Position numbers and translations under genes: made by a program
In this document: positions 42,179 to 51,375 of the stretch, piece after piece
How positions within the stretch are numbered: position 1 is the first letter of the stretch
How the letters are laid out: each line of letters begins with the position of its first letter
The notes under the pieces: generated by a model
What the model saw: the letters and a program-made list of their open reading frames with translations, nothing else
The model's database searches: none
Told to the model about the DNA's origin: nothing
Assembly (NCBI GenBank): GCA_944367565.1
Contig: CALVWR010000004.1
Coordinates: 1-64,000 of the forward strand
Direction: 5' to 3'
DNA: 64,000 nucleotides
Origin: an uncultured Clostridia bacterium
GTDB lineage: Bacteria > Bacillota > Clostridia > Christensenellales > Borkfalkiaceae

Positions 42179-43474
42179 ATGGCGGAAAAGAAGAAGGGCG
42201 GCTGGATCAACCGCTTGATCATGGGCTCGGAAAAATCGGAAGGATATGCGAGGTCGACGTTGCCCAGTAACCGTTGGGAATTATTCTGGGACATATTCAA
42301 GGGCAGATTCGGAAAATTGTTCTATGTGAATATTCTTACGTTACTTTTTTGCGTACTGGTTGTTTTATTGATATTTCTGATGAACGGAATGTTCCGCTTA
42401 TACGGATCGGAAAGCGCATTTTCACAAAATATCGGCGTAGGGTATCCGGCTTTACCGAATATTGCCGGACTTGTGGAACAGATCGACGTGACGGTCAAGC
42501 AGCAGATGTTGCTGATTCTGCCCATTTGCCTGATGGTAGCGGCGGTGGGAATCTCGGGCGGCGCGTACGTCATCCGGAATATGGTCTGGACGGAAGGAAT
42601 TTTCGTTGCGAACGATTTCTGGAAAGGCGTAAAGCAGAATTATTTTGTGGTGATGGCGTCGTTGCTGGTGTTTTCGGTGATCTTTTATTTGACGGAACTG
42701 TCCATCGGTTACGCGGATTTCCTGATTGCAACGCAGGAAGGCTCCGTCGTGTGGCTGACGATCGGAAAGGGATTATCGTACGTATTTTTGGGTTTTACGT
42801 TCATATGCACCGCGTGGATGATCACGATGGGCGTTACGTACGACCTGAAGTTTTTCAAAATGCTGAAAAACGCGATTTTATTTACCGTGGCGCTTCTGCC
42901 GGCGAATATCCTGTTTCTGGCGGTAGCGTGCATACCTTTTGTTCTGTTCCTGTTCGGCGGGATCGGAACGATGATCGGTGTAATTCTGGTTCTGATTTTA
43001 GGCGCATCCTGGTTTTTGCTGGTATGGACGGTATACAGTCAGTGGGCGTTTGATAAGTTCATCAACGAAAAAGTACCCGGCGCGCAGAGAAACAGGGGAA
43101 TATACGAAAAAGTTTCAAAGGACGACGCGGAAGCGATCAAGAAATATCGGGAACAGCTGGCGCAAGCGAGCAGGACGGTTCTGACGCGCAGGCCGATCAA
43201 GCCGATCACGGACGACGAATTACAGCTTGCCGAATTGCCGCAGACCTACGGGAGAGCGGATTTACAGCGGTTGCAGGAAAGCCGGGACGCGTTGTATCGC
43301 GACAACGAAGAATATGTAGCGACACATAAAGACGATCCGCAATATCAGCCGACCGAAGCGGAAAAACAGTTTGAAGCGGAACGGGAAGCGCGGAAAGAGC
43401 AGGCAAGAAGAGAACTGGAAGGAAAGCCGAAGAAACAAAAAAAAGAAAAAAAGAAGAAAGAGGGCGATGATTAA
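42179..43474 (+). CDS. Polytopic membrane protein with a lysine-rich cytoplasmic tail
   Basis: A 431-residue protein I do not recognise. Six or so membrane segments occupy residues 45-290. Residues 295-431 are hydrophilic, with a helix rich in Arg/Glu/Gln and a terminal run of Lys and Glu (KKQKKEKKKKEGDD). Charged N-terminus MAEKKKGGWINR and loop residues suggest an inside N-terminus. GGAGAAG precedes the ATG. It overlaps the methyltransferase gene by eight bases. It could be related to the DUF624 (YesL) proteins, but this is a guess; the tail might bind nucleic acid or ribosomes. Confidence 0.6.
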   Translation: MAEKKKGGWINRLIMGSEKSEGYARSTLPSNRWELFWDIFKGRFGKLFYVNILTLLFCVLVVLLIFLMNGMFRLYGSESAFSQNIGVGYPALPNIAGLVEQIDVTVKQQMLLILPICLMVAAVGISGGAYVIRNMVWTEGIFVANDFWKGVKQNYFVVMASLLVFSVIFYLTELSIGYADFLIATQEGSVVWLTIGKGLSYVFLGFTFICTAWMITMGVTYDLKFFKMLKNAILFTVALLPANILFLAVACIPFVLFLFGGIGTMIGVILVLILGASWFLLVWTVYSQWAFDKFINEKVPGAQRNRGIYEKVSKDDAEAIKKYREQLAQASRTVLTRRPIKPITDDELQLAELPQTYGRADLQRLQESRDALYRDNEEYVATHKDDPQYQPTEAEKQFEAEREARKEQARRELEGKPKKQKKEKKKKEGDD

Positions 43475-44177
43475 CGATTTTGCCTGTACTGCGGAAGTTT
43501 ACGAAAAGCTGATGGGGAAAACCGGAGAGCGATGGGCGGAGCGCGTTGTCGGAAAAGTTCGCGCGATTGCGCCGAATACGTGGGGAGCGGACGTCGGATG
43601 CGGCACGGGAACGGTGACGCGGGCGCTTGCGGCTGCGGGATATGACGTTACGGGATTCGATCCTTCCGAAGAGATGTTGCGGGAAGCGATCTCGCGTGGG
43701 ATGGGAGAAACGTATGTTCTCGGCGGCATGAAGGAAGTGAAAAATCTTACGGATCTTGGGTTTGTCACCGCGGTGAACGACGTCGTGAATTATCTGCGTC
43801 CGAACGACCTTAGGAAAAATTTTTCGGCAGTTTATGCGGCGCTGGCTGCAGGGGGAGCGTTTCTGTTCGACTTTTCAACGACGTACCGTTTACGGAAAGT
43901 GATCGGTGAGAATCTCTTCGGGGAGGACGAAGAGGACGTGACGTACTTATGGTTCAATACGCAAAGAAAAGACGGCGTATTGATGGAACTTGTGTACTTT
44001 TTGAAAAAAGGCGATGTATACATAAAGAAGGAAGAAGCATTTTTCGAATATGCGCATGAAACGGAAAGGGTTGCGGATGCGCTGAAGGATGTCGGATTCG
44101 GAAAGATTTTCGTTAAGGGGAAAAAAGGTGCGCCGAGGGAAGATGAGGAGCGAATATTTATTGTGGCGATAAAGTAA
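43467..44177 (+). CDS. Class I SAM-dependent methyltransferase
   Basis: A 236-residue methyltransferase of the YjcH/UbiE-like class. Motif I is ADVGCGTGTVTRALAAAG, then VTGFDPSEEML, and a following AVNDVVNYL with the post-I acidic region. The rest has the DFSTTYRL and DVTYLWFN strands common to small-molecule methyltransferases in Clostridia (often annotated class I SAM). The start lies inside the end of the membrane protein gene; the open frame extends backwards through the Lys-rich tail but in another frame. Substrate unknown. Confidence 0.82.
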   Translation: MINDFACTAEVYEKLMGKTGERWAERVVGKVRAIAPNTWGADVGCGTGTVTRALAAAGYDVTGFDPSEEMLREAISRGMGETYVLGGMKEVKNLTDLGFVTAVNDVVNYLRPNDLRKNFSAVYAALAAGGAFLFDFSTTYRLRKVIGENLFGEDEEDVTYLWFNTQRKDGVLMELVYFLKKGDVYIKKEEAFFEYAHETERVADALKDVGFGKIFVKGKKGAPREDEERIFIVAIK

Positions 44178-44192
44178 CGGGAGGTTACATTG

Positions 44193-45572
44193 ATGGAAAT
44201 CGATTCTGTAGATTTTTTATTTCAGCTGGCGGTGATTTTATTTTCCGCAAAAATGCTGGGAATTTTAATGCGGAAGCTGGGGCTTCCGCAGGTATTGGGA
44301 TTCATACTGGCAGGACTTTTAATCGGTCCGGCGATCTGGGGAATGATCCCCGGCGTAGGCGAAAACTGGATTTTCCCGTTGCGGGAAAACGATATGCTGA
44401 GCGCTTTTGCGGAAGTGGGCGTGATCTTTGTCATGTTTACCGCGGGTCTGGAAACCGATTTGAAGGAAATGAAAAATTCGGGTGTGATTTCCTTTCTGGT
44501 TGCGCTCGGCGGCGTGCTGGTTCCGCTCGGTGCGGGCTTCGGAATCGGCGTGGCGTTTCTCGGTACGGAGAATTTGCTTTCCTGTCTTTTTGTCGGCGTA
44601 ATCATGACGGCGACCAGCGTCGGGATCACGGTGGAAACGCTGCGCGAACTCGGAAAACTGAAAGGCAAAGTCGGAACGATCATTCTTTCCGCGGCGATCA
44701 TCGACGACGTGCTCGGACTTGTCGTTCTGACGATCGCGCTCAGCCTGAACAGCGCGCCGTCCGATGTTTCGGGCGTTCTTGCGCTGATCAATCCGAACGG
44801 CAATCCCTTGATCTCCATCGTCTGGATGTTTGCGTTTTTTGCTTTGGCGGTGGGTGCAGGTATTTTGCTGATCAAACTGTTCCGCAGGCTGGAAAATAAA
44901 CATCCGCATACGCGTCGTATCCCGATTTTGTCGTTGGTGGTCTGCCTGCTGTATGCATTTGTGGCGGAAAAGGTATTCGGCGTTGCGGAAATCACCGGCG
45001 CTTATATCGCGGGGGTGATTTTATCGGTCAATCATGCGTCTGCCGAGTATGTGGACAGACGGATTACCATCAATTCATATATGATATTTGCGCCGATCTT
45101 TTTTGCAAATATCGGAATCAAGATCGATCTTTCCGGACTGACCTTGCACGTTTTGTGGTTTGCGCTGGCGTTTGTCGGCACCGCAATTGTCGGGAAGATC
45201 ATCGGATGCGGCGGACTTGCGAAATGCTGTCGTTTTAACTGGAAGGATTCCGCAAAGATCGGCGTCGGCATGATCGCGCGGGGTGAAGTGGCGTTGATCG
45301 TGACGGAAAAAGGGATTGCCGGAGGATTGCTCGGTCCGGAATACCGCGTAATCGTGGTCATGCTGGTTCTCATCAGCTCCGTCCTTGCGCCGATATTACT
45401 GAAATTATTGTTCAAGCATGACGATCAGCTGCCCGGCGGGTGGAAGGAAATAAAGGTGTCGCCGACGGAGCCGAATCCGTCCGCGGAAGAAACGGCGCAG
45501 AGCAACGGATTGTCGGGGAATGAAGAGGGAAAGAATCTGTCGGAGAAGAATCCCGCTCAGAACGGAGTGTAA
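44193..45572 (+). CDS. CPA2-family cation:proton antiporter
   Basis: A 459-residue Na+(K+)/H+ exchanger of the CPA2/KefB type. About twelve membrane segments are visible. The early PQVLGFILAGLLIGP motif, GVIMTATSVGITVETL, IIDDVLGLVVL (the ion-binding aspartates) and the GEVALIVTEKG near the end are characteristic. There is no C-terminal TrkA-N domain, so it differs from full KefB. The open frame starts with TTG at 44190, but GGAGG eight bases before the ATG at 44193 supports that start. Hsp33 starts immediately after its stop. Confidence 0.9.
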   Translation: MEIDSVDFLFQLAVILFSAKMLGILMRKLGLPQVLGFILAGLLIGPAIWGMIPGVGENWIFPLRENDMLSAFAEVGVIFVMFTAGLETDLKEMKNSGVISFLVALGGVLVPLGAGFGIGVAFLGTENLLSCLFVGVIMTATSVGITVETLRELGKLKGKVGTIILSAAIIDDVLGLVVLTIALSLNSAPSDVSGVLALINPNGNPLISIVWMFAFFALAVGAGILLIKLFRRLENKHPHTRRIPILSLVVCLLYAFVAEKVFGVAEITGAYIAGVILSVNHASAEYVDRRITINSYMIFAPIFFANIGIKIDLSGLTLHVLWFALAFVGTAIVGKIIGCGGLAKCCRFNWKDSAKIGVGMIARGEVALIVTEKGIAGGLLGPEYRVIVVMLVLISSVLAPILLKLLFKHDDQLPGGWKEIKVSPTEPNPSAEETAQSNGLSGNEEGKNLSEKNPAQNGV

Positions 45573-46433
45573 ATGAACAGATTGATCAAGACGCTGATAT
45601 ACGGCGGAGAAATGAGTCTTTGCGTGATGGATACGACGGATCTGGTGAACGATGCGATCCGTATCCATAAGTTATCGCCGCTTTCCGCGGCGGCATTGGG
45701 CCGCGTTCTGACCGCGGCGACGTTTATGTGCGCGGGATTAAAAAACGAGAGCGACAAGCTGTCGGTCAACGTGGTCGGGGACGGGGTCGGCGGCACGATC
45801 ACCGTATCGGGAAACAGCGCGCTCGATATGCGCGGTACCATTGAAAATCCCCGTGCGGAATTGCCTCTGCGTGCAGACGGCAAGCTGGATGTCGGCGGTT
45901 GCGTGGGAAAAAACGGACGCCTTACCGTCGTAAAGAGTATGGGAATGAAGGAGCCTTATTCGGGAAGCTGCCGCCTTGTCAGCGGGGAGATCGCGGAAGA
46001 TTTTGCGGCGTATTATTTATACAGCGAACAGCAGCCGTCCGCCTTTGCCCTGGGTGTAAAAATCGGCAGGGATTATACTTGTATCGGCGCAGGCGGCGTG
46101 GTGATTCAAACGCTTCCCGGCGCGTCGGACGCGTCCGTGGAAAAAGCCGAAGAAGTCATGCGGAAATTCTCTTCGATCAGCACGCTGATCCGGGAAAAGA
46201 GCATCGAAGAAATCATTGAGGAAAACTTCGGCGAATGTACTTTGGAAGAGTATACGCCGAAATACCGTTGTCTGTGCAGCAGGGAATATATCGGCGACAT
46301 CCTGAAGTCGATGGGAAGGGCTGAACTTGAGGAGATTTTGACGCAGCAGGGAAAGATTGCGGTAAATTGCGAATTTTGCGAAAAAAACTATGAATTTACG
46401 CGGAAGGATATCGAAAAAATGTTCCGCGAATAG
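45573..46433 (+). CDS. hslO: Redox-regulated chaperone Hsp33
   Basis: A 286-residue holdase that becomes active when its zinc-bound cysteines are oxidised. The N-terminal domain has RIHKLSPLSAAALGR and the core domain LRADGKLDVGGCVGKNG and SGEIAEDFAAYY. The C-terminal switch holds the cysteines as CLC and CEFC (YRCLCSREYI ... VNCEFCEKNY); the CxC/CxxC zinc set is complete. CGGAG lies upstream of the ATG, inside the antiporter end. Confidence 0.94.
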   Translation: MNRLIKTLIYGGEMSLCVMDTTDLVNDAIRIHKLSPLSAAALGRVLTAATFMCAGLKNESDKLSVNVVGDGVGGTITVSGNSALDMRGTIENPRAELPLRADGKLDVGGCVGKNGRLTVVKSMGMKEPYSGSCRLVSGEIAEDFAAYYLYSEQQPSAFALGVKIGRDYTCIGAGGVVIQTLPGASDASVEKAEEVMRKFSSISTLIREKSIEEIIEENFGECTLEEYTPKYRCLCSREYIGDILKSMGRAELEEILTQQGKIAVNCEFCEKNYEFTRKDIEKMFRE

Positions 46434-46442
46434 AGAGGCAGT

Positions 46443-48125
46443 ATGGCAGAGAACGTATTAAAATTCGACGCAAGCGCGAAAGCGTATAAAAGGCTTGCGG
46501 ACAAGCGCCTGGATGAAGACGATCTGGAAGGCGCTCTTTCTCTGTTGCTTGAGGCCAAGGGTAAAACGAAATATCTGTTGTCCATTTATTATGACATCGC
46601 GGAAATCTATTATGAGATGGGGCTTTACGATTATTCTTTGAAATACTGGTTCCGCTGTCTGGACCGGGCGCCCAAATACGAATACGAAGATATTTACAAC
46701 GGAATCGGCGCGTGTTATTACAGTCTGAATAATCTGACCGCCGCCACGTATTATTTTAATCAACAGGTGCTTGTATCCAAGGACGGCACGCTGTATGTGG
46801 ATGACGATATCCTTGAATCGATCGCCAAAATGGCGGAGCCGAAAGAGGAATTTCGCGTGGTTTATCCGCCGCAGGCGGTAGATTACGGCGATACGATGCG
46901 GCGCGGGAAATCGCTGATGATCCGCGGCGAAAACGCGGCGGCAAGGGAAGTTTTTTCCACGATACCGGAAGGCGCGCAGGAATACGAACGCGCACAGCTT
47001 GAAATTTCCGTAGCGGAGTTTCTGGAAGGGGATGTTGACGGCGCGATTGCGCGCAGCCAGGCGGTCTACGAAAAAAACGAGCATAACGTCTTTGCGATCT
47101 GCAATCTTTCGAGTATGTATAAATATAAGGGCTCGGAATTACTCAGCGGACTTTATTTTTCGAAACTGAAAGAAGAAGACGCGACGAGCGAAGACGATTT
47201 ATATAAGATTGCGACGTCTTGCATGGAGCATAAAAAATACAAGAGAGCGGCGGAGTGTTTCAAGAAAATGCTATCGGATAAGCCGTATGATATGCAATTG
47301 ATGTTTCTATGCGGGATTTCGCAATACAATGACGGAGATTTTGCCGCGGCGAAGGGAACATTCGGCAGGATACTGCGGATTACGGAGACGAATCCTGCGG
47401 CGCTTTCGTATTTCAGGCGTGCGGATGCCGCGTTGGAGAACGGCGTGAAGAACTTCAGACCGTTGCCGAATTTTTACCGGCCGTTTGACGATGACGAAGA
47501 GGAAAATACGCGGAAACTCTCCCAGTTGTTGAAGAACCGAAGCGAAAAAGGACTTGCAAAAGCCATGAAGGGGCAAAAATTCTGGGATCTGATCGACTGG
47601 AGTTTTTCCGCAAGCGATGCGGAAGTGCGCCGGTGTTCTTGTTATCTTCTTGCGCTCAGCGACTCGCGCAGGGCGGAAGAATATCTTCTGGACAAGCTGC
47701 TCGATCCCACTTTGCCCGACGATATGAAAGGATATATATGCGAACTTCTCGTCCTGAAAGATTTCGATAAAACGGTGGGGATCGTGCTTTCCAATGTATA
47801 CAAGAAAATTACGTTTTACGCTCTGAATGTGGATTGGAGCGGCAAGGGAGAAGTGTTTATCGGCGCATATGCGCTGTGTGTAGCGAAATGTATCGTTACC
47901 GGGGATTACGATCTCAGGCGGATTTATGACGCGGCAATGGCGATTTACTTTTCCGAAGAGGGCGCGGAAAAACTTCGTGAAGCGTCGGAGAACGCTGTGG
48001 CTGCGCTGATGTTTCTGCGTTCGGGAGTGGAAAAAGTTTTCAGCGTTGAGGAGTGTGCGGAACTGTTTCACTGTACGGCGAAAGACCTGCGTGCGCTTAT
48101 TGAGGCAACGGAGAAGAGCGAATGA
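46443..48125 (+). CDS. Tetratricopeptide-repeat protein
   Basis: A 560-residue soluble protein with TPR-like helical pairs through most of its length: clearest at residues 20-130 (AEIYYEMGLYDYSLKYWFRCL, GACYYSLNNLTAATYYFNQQ) and again at 240-340. There is no signal peptide or membrane segment. It probably scaffolds protein contacts; no enzyme motif is seen. It overlaps the next gene by four bases (ATGA), which suggests the two products act together. Confidence 0.75.
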   Translation: MAENVLKFDASAKAYKRLADKRLDEDDLEGALSLLLEAKGKTKYLLSIYYDIAEIYYEMGLYDYSLKYWFRCLDRAPKYEYEDIYNGIGACYYSLNNLTAATYYFNQQVLVSKDGTLYVDDDILESIAKMAEPKEEFRVVYPPQAVDYGDTMRRGKSLMIRGENAAAREVFSTIPEGAQEYERAQLEISVAEFLEGDVDGAIARSQAVYEKNEHNVFAICNLSSMYKYKGSELLSGLYFSKLKEEDATSEDDLYKIATSCMEHKKYKRAAECFKKMLSDKPYDMQLMFLCGISQYNDGDFAAAKGTFGRILRITETNPAALSYFRRADAALENGVKNFRPLPNFYRPFDDDEEENTRKLSQLLKNRSEKGLAKAMKGQKFWDLIDWSFSASDAEVRRCSCYLLALSDSRRAEEYLLDKLLDPTLPDDMKGYICELLVLKDFDKTVGIVLSNVYKKITFYALNVDWSGKGEVFIGAYALCVAKCIVTGDYDLRRIYDAAMAIYFSEEGAEKLREASENAVAALMFLRSGVEKVFSVEECAELFHCTAKDLRALIEATEKSE

Positions 48126-48958
48126 TCAAGTTTGTGGATATCGACGCGCTGTTCGGTCAATACATGAAAGAGCGCGTGACGAAGAACGAAGAGAATCTGA
48201 GCTATGAGGAATGGGAAAACAAAATTCCCGCCTTATATGAAGAATTCGGAAAACAACATTTTAAGGAACTGGACGGAAAAACGCCGGAAACATACTATGC
48301 TGCGGCTTCGGGGAAAGAGCTGGCAGACGCGCTGGGAAGTCAGATTGAAAATGGTCAGTCCGTATCGGAATATCTGTGTGCGGCGATCGTGCACAAGCCC
48401 GATGCCGAAAAACCGCTTATCGCGATGCTCGATTCGGACAACGAAGAAAAAACGATGTATGCGTTGAACCTGTTGGGGGAAATGGGTAGCAAAGAGGCCG
48501 TAACAAAGTATGTGGAACTCGCCGCGTACGGGGAAGGAGACGAGCATATCCGAGAACTTGCGGCGGAACTTTTAAGCGATCAGTGCGAAGCGGGGAAAGA
48601 AATTATTTTCCGGCAGATCCATGACGTTGACGACGAAACCAAGGCGTTGTTTTGCGATGTGTTATCCCGGTGCGCGAAGGACGAACGGATCTACGAAGTG
48701 TTGCAGGACGCTTTTCTGACGCATCCCGCACAAGCAACGCTGTATTCGTCGTATCTGGCGCGATACGGAGACGAGCGGTTTCTGCCTGTTTTATATGAGG
48801 CGATCGAGAGACCCGGCATCGATTACGGCGAATTCAGGGAATTGAAATTTGCCATTGAAACGCTGGGCGGCGAATATGAGAACGAACGCGATTTTTCCGA
48901 AGACAAAGTTTATCGGAAACTAAAAAACGAAAATAATGCGCGAAAGCAGAAAAAGTGA
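48122..48958 (+). CDS. HEAT-repeat-like protein
   Basis: A 278-residue soluble acidic protein whose pattern of short paired helices (KPLIAMLDSDNEEKTMYALNLLGEMG, KEAVTKYVELAAYGE, IRELAAELLSDQ) fits HEAT or Armadillo-like repeats. No enzymatic motif is seen. It starts in the stop of the TPR gene and is probably its partner. The C-terminal 20 residues are Lys/Asn-rich. Confidence 0.65.
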   Translation: MIKFVDIDALFGQYMKERVTKNEENLSYEEWENKIPALYEEFGKQHFKELDGKTPETYYAAASGKELADALGSQIENGQSVSEYLCAAIVHKPDAEKPLIAMLDSDNEEKTMYALNLLGEMGSKEAVTKYVELAAYGEGDEHIRELAAELLSDQCEAGKEIIFRQIHDVDDETKALFCDVLSRCAKDERIYEVLQDAFLTHPAQATLYSSYLARYGDERFLPVLYEAIERPGIDYGEFRELKFAIETLGGEYENERDFSEDKVYRKLKNENNARKQKK

Positions 48959-48968
48959 AGTCAGAAAT

Positions 48969-49439
48969 ATGAGGAGAAAGGACAGGGAAACAGATCGCGA
49001 AACGGCATTCGGGATCACGGATCGATGTGCGTTCGTCACATTGGCGCTCTTTGCCGACGGGGAGATATATGCCGTGCCGCTTTCCGTAGCCAGAATAGGC
49101 GATGATTTCTATTTTCATTGCGCAAAAACCGGCAGAAAAACGCAGATGCTGCGGAAAAATCCGAAAGTCTGTATGAGCTGTGTCGGAAATGTTGCGCCGG
49201 ACGGCAATCAATTTGCCGTAACGTACGAATCCGCAACGGTATTCGGAACGGCTGAGGAGGTAAACGATGAATCGGAAAAACGCACCGCGTTACAGGCGAT
49301 TGCGTCGCGCTACACTCCGCAGGCCGTCGGATTCGAAGAAGAATGTGCCCGGGAACGGAATAACGTTGCGGTATGGAAGATCAGAATTTCCGAAATTACC
49401 GGAAAACGCAGAGCAAAACGTCCGAACGACACAATTTAA
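48969..49439 (+). CDS. Pyridoxamine 5'-phosphate oxidase-like flavoprotein (NimA type)
   Basis: A 156-residue split-barrel FMN protein of the nitroimidazole-resistance (Nim) group. It begins MRRKDRE, the usual start of this family, and shows YAVPLSVARIGDDFYFHCA and TGRKTQMLRKNPKVCMS. An earlier in-frame ATG at 48936 lies inside the upstream gene; the 48969 start matches the family N-terminus. The ribosome site is weak. It may reduce nitro compounds or protect against flavin damage; function inferred from family. Confidence 0.85.
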   Translation: MRRKDRETDRETAFGITDRCAFVTLALFADGEIYAVPLSVARIGDDFYFHCAKTGRKTQMLRKNPKVCMSCVGNVAPDGNQFAVTYESATVFGTAEEVNDESEKRTALQAIASRYTPQAVGFEEECARERNNVAVWKIRISEITGKRRAKRPNDTI

Positions 49440-49446
49440 AATAAAA

Positions 49447-49476
49447 AACACGCCGGATTTACGGCGTGTTTTTTTT
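49447..49476. terminator. Bidirectional terminator between nimA-like and mutY
   Basis: AACACGCCG at 49447-49455 pairs with CGGCGTGTT at 49462-49470, followed by six T residues on the + strand and by T residues on the minus strand. It serves both convergent genes. Confidence 0.85.
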
Positions 49477-49500
49477 GTACAATTTGCAAAGTTAAGCCGA

Positions 49501-50529
49501 TCAGTCGAAAAATTCGACGCACCAACGAAAAGCCGAGGGGAGGGCGATTTCTTTCCCGATCGTTTCCGCGGGATAGTAGGAAAAAGATAAAGGCGCATCG
49601 TTTGTTTTTATGAAAAAGGCTTTCATATTCCATTCAAGGTGCGTAAAGATATGACGATGCGGACGTTCCGACAGGACGGTGAAGTTTTCAAAGCCGAAGG
49701 AGTTAAGTCTTTCGGTCAGTTCCTGTACGGAAAGAAACCGCTCTTCGTTGGGAAATTGTTTCATGCCTTTCAATACGCCGTTATCGCGCGTCGTTAAAGC
49801 CACACCCTTCGGAGTAAGAAGCACAAATACCGTCAAATCGACTTTTTTTCTTTCATATTTCGGTTTGCGCATCGGAAGCGCGTCGCTTTTGGTCAGGCAA
49901 TGTGCGAAGAGAGGACAAAGGATGCATTTCGGAGAACGAGGTAAGCAAACCGTGGCCCCGAGCTCCATCAGACTCTGGGTAAAATCTCCGCAGTTTTCTT
50001 TCGGGTAAACGCCGGTCAGCCGATCGGTATAATATTTGCGAAGAACGTCCTGATTCTCCCTGTTGCCGAAAAGTCGCGAAAGAACGCGGACCACGTTACC
50101 GTCCACGGCAGGGACGGGAATCGAAAAGGCGATGGACGCTACGGCTCCCGCCGTATATGTTCCCACGCCGGCAAGGGAAAGAAGTCCCTCGTAAGTTTTC
50201 GGAAATCCGCCCGCCGCGACAATCTGTTGCGCGGCTTTTTGCAGATTCAAGGCCCTCGAGTAATATCCCAGTCCTTCCCACAGCTTCATCAATTTTTCCT
50301 TCGGACAGGATGCAAGCGCGTTCACAGTCGGCAACGATGCAAGAAAACGGACATAATGTTCTTTTACCGCTTCAACGCGCGTTTGTTGTAACATGATTTC
50401 GGAAACGAGAATCCGATAGGGGTCGGTATCGGCGCGCCACGGAAGATCGCGTTTGTTTTTAGCGTACCAGGGCAGGAGAAGATCGGGCAGGGCGCAGAGA
50501 ACGCGCTGTTCTTCGATAGAATAATTCAT
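49501..50529 (-). CDS. mutY: A/G-specific adenine glycosylase MutY
   Basis: A 342-residue base-excision enzyme that removes adenine opposite 8-oxoguanine. The helix-hairpin-helix/Gly-Pro-Asp region is LAGVGTYTAGAVASIAFSIPV followed by VDGNVVRVLSRLFG (catalytic Asp). SEIMLQQTRVE carries the catalytic glutamate. The iron-sulphur cluster cysteines are spaced C-x6-C-x2-C-x5-C (CLPRSPKCILCPLFAHC). A C-terminal MutT-like domain (from about 230) recognises 8-oxoG. No Shine-Dalgarno precedes the ATG, and the -10 box ends six bases before it. Confidence 0.95.
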   Translation of the reverse strand: MNYSIEEQRVLCALPDLLLPWYAKNKRDLPWRADTDPYRILVSEIMLQQTRVEAVKEHYVRFLASLPTVNALASCPKEKLMKLWEGLGYYSRALNLQKAAQQIVAAGGFPKTYEGLLSLAGVGTYTAGAVASIAFSIPVPAVDGNVVRVLSRLFGNRENQDVLRKYYTDRLTGVYPKENCGDFTQSLMELGATVCLPRSPKCILCPLFAHCLTKSDALPMRKPKYERKKVDLTVFVLLTPKGVALTTRDNGVLKGMKQFPNEERFLSVQELTERLNSFGFENFTVLSERPHRHIFTHLEWNMKAFFIKTNDAPLSFSYYPAETIGKEIALPSAFRWCVEFFD

Positions 50530-50535
50530 AACGAC

Positions 50536-50544
50536 ATTATAGCA
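50536..50544 (-). promoter_or_regulatory. Extended -10 promoter of mutY, predicted leaderless
   Basis: On the minus strand TGCTATAAT (50536-50544) is a perfect extended -10 box. Six bases (GTCGTT) separate it from the ATG at 50529. No good -35 box is present at 16-18 bases, as is usual for extended -10 promoters. Confidence 0.6.
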
Positions 50545-50592
50545 TAAATCAGCGAAAAAATCACATTTTTTTTATTGAAAACACGATAATTC

Positions 50593-50622
50593 TTGCAAAT
50601 ATATGCAGTTTTATGATATAAT
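50593..50622 (+). promoter_or_regulatory. Promoter of the membrane protein / M20 peptidase operon
   Basis: TTGCAA (50593-50598) and TATAAT (50617-50622) are 18 bases apart. The leader to the first ATG at 50667 is about 38 bases and contains GGGAG. It is divergent from the mutY promoter. Confidence 0.75.
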
Positions 50623-50666
50623 ACAAACAAAAAATGCCGATGGCAAAAACATCAACGGGAGTAAGT

Positions 50667-51362
50667 ATGGAATTTAACATGAACAGTGCGATTTTGTTCG
50701 TGATCGTAGCGATCATCATCGCGGTCATCACGGCGCAGGCGATCTTCTTTCTGATCCGAAGTTACCGGCGCGGAATCAAAATCGGAATGGAAAAAAGCGT
50801 TCTCAACAAAACGATTGCGAGGGCTGCCGTTTTTACGATTGCGCCGGCAGTTGCGATTCTTGTGGGAATCGTCGCTCTTTCGCAGAAGTTGGGACTGCCG
50901 TTGCCTTGGCTTAGACTTTCCGTTATCGGAAGTCTGAGTTATGAAATCGTCGCGGCGGGTGTGCTCTCGGCGATCGAAAACGCGTCTCAATACGTCTCGG
51001 TTGCGCTTGTCATGACGGCGGGAATGCTTGTTTCCATGTTTTTCCCCCTTATTATGGGGAAAAAGATTCACCGCGGCATTGTAAAACTGAAACAAAAGGA
51101 CAAGGTATGGAGCGGACACTTCATGACCGCACTGTTTATGGGAATGATTTCGGCGTTTCTCGGCTATGTCTTCGGCGGCGTGGGCGCGGGGGCGAGCGGC
51201 TGGATTCCGGTACTTGTCTTTTTCGTATCGGCGATCGTCATGGCTTTATGCGGTTTGTTGCTCAAAAAGACGGGTTGGAAATGGATTAACGATTATGCGT
51301 TGCCGATCTGTATTGTGATCGGCATGGCGGCTGCGATTCCGCTGACGATCTGGCTGGGCTGA
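50667..51362 (+). CDS. DUF5058-family membrane protein
   Basis: A 231-residue polytopic protein with six or so hydrophobic segments: SAILFVIVAIIIAVITAQAI at the N-terminus, then a Lys/Arg loop (RRGIKIGMEKS), SVIGSLSYEIVAAG, and later GMISAFLGYVFGGVGAGASG. This pattern fits DUF5058. The ATG at 50667 with GGGAG five bases upstream is preferred over an ATG 33 bases earlier. It is followed by a second membrane protein and an M20 peptidase in one operon, so the three may form a transport-plus-cleavage unit. No function is established for the family to my knowledge. Confidence 0.7.
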   Translation: MEFNMNSAILFVIVAIIIAVITAQAIFFLIRSYRRGIKIGMEKSVLNKTIARAAVFTIAPAVAILVGIVALSQKLGLPLPWLRLSVIGSLSYEIVAAGVLSAIENASQYVSVALVMTAGMLVSMFFPLIMGKKIHRGIVKLKQKDKVWSGHFMTALFMGMISAFLGYVFGGVGAGASGWIPVLVFFVSAIVMALCGLLLKKTGWKWINDYALPICIVIGMAAAIPLTIWLG

Positions 51363-51375
51363 AGGAGAAAAAGAT

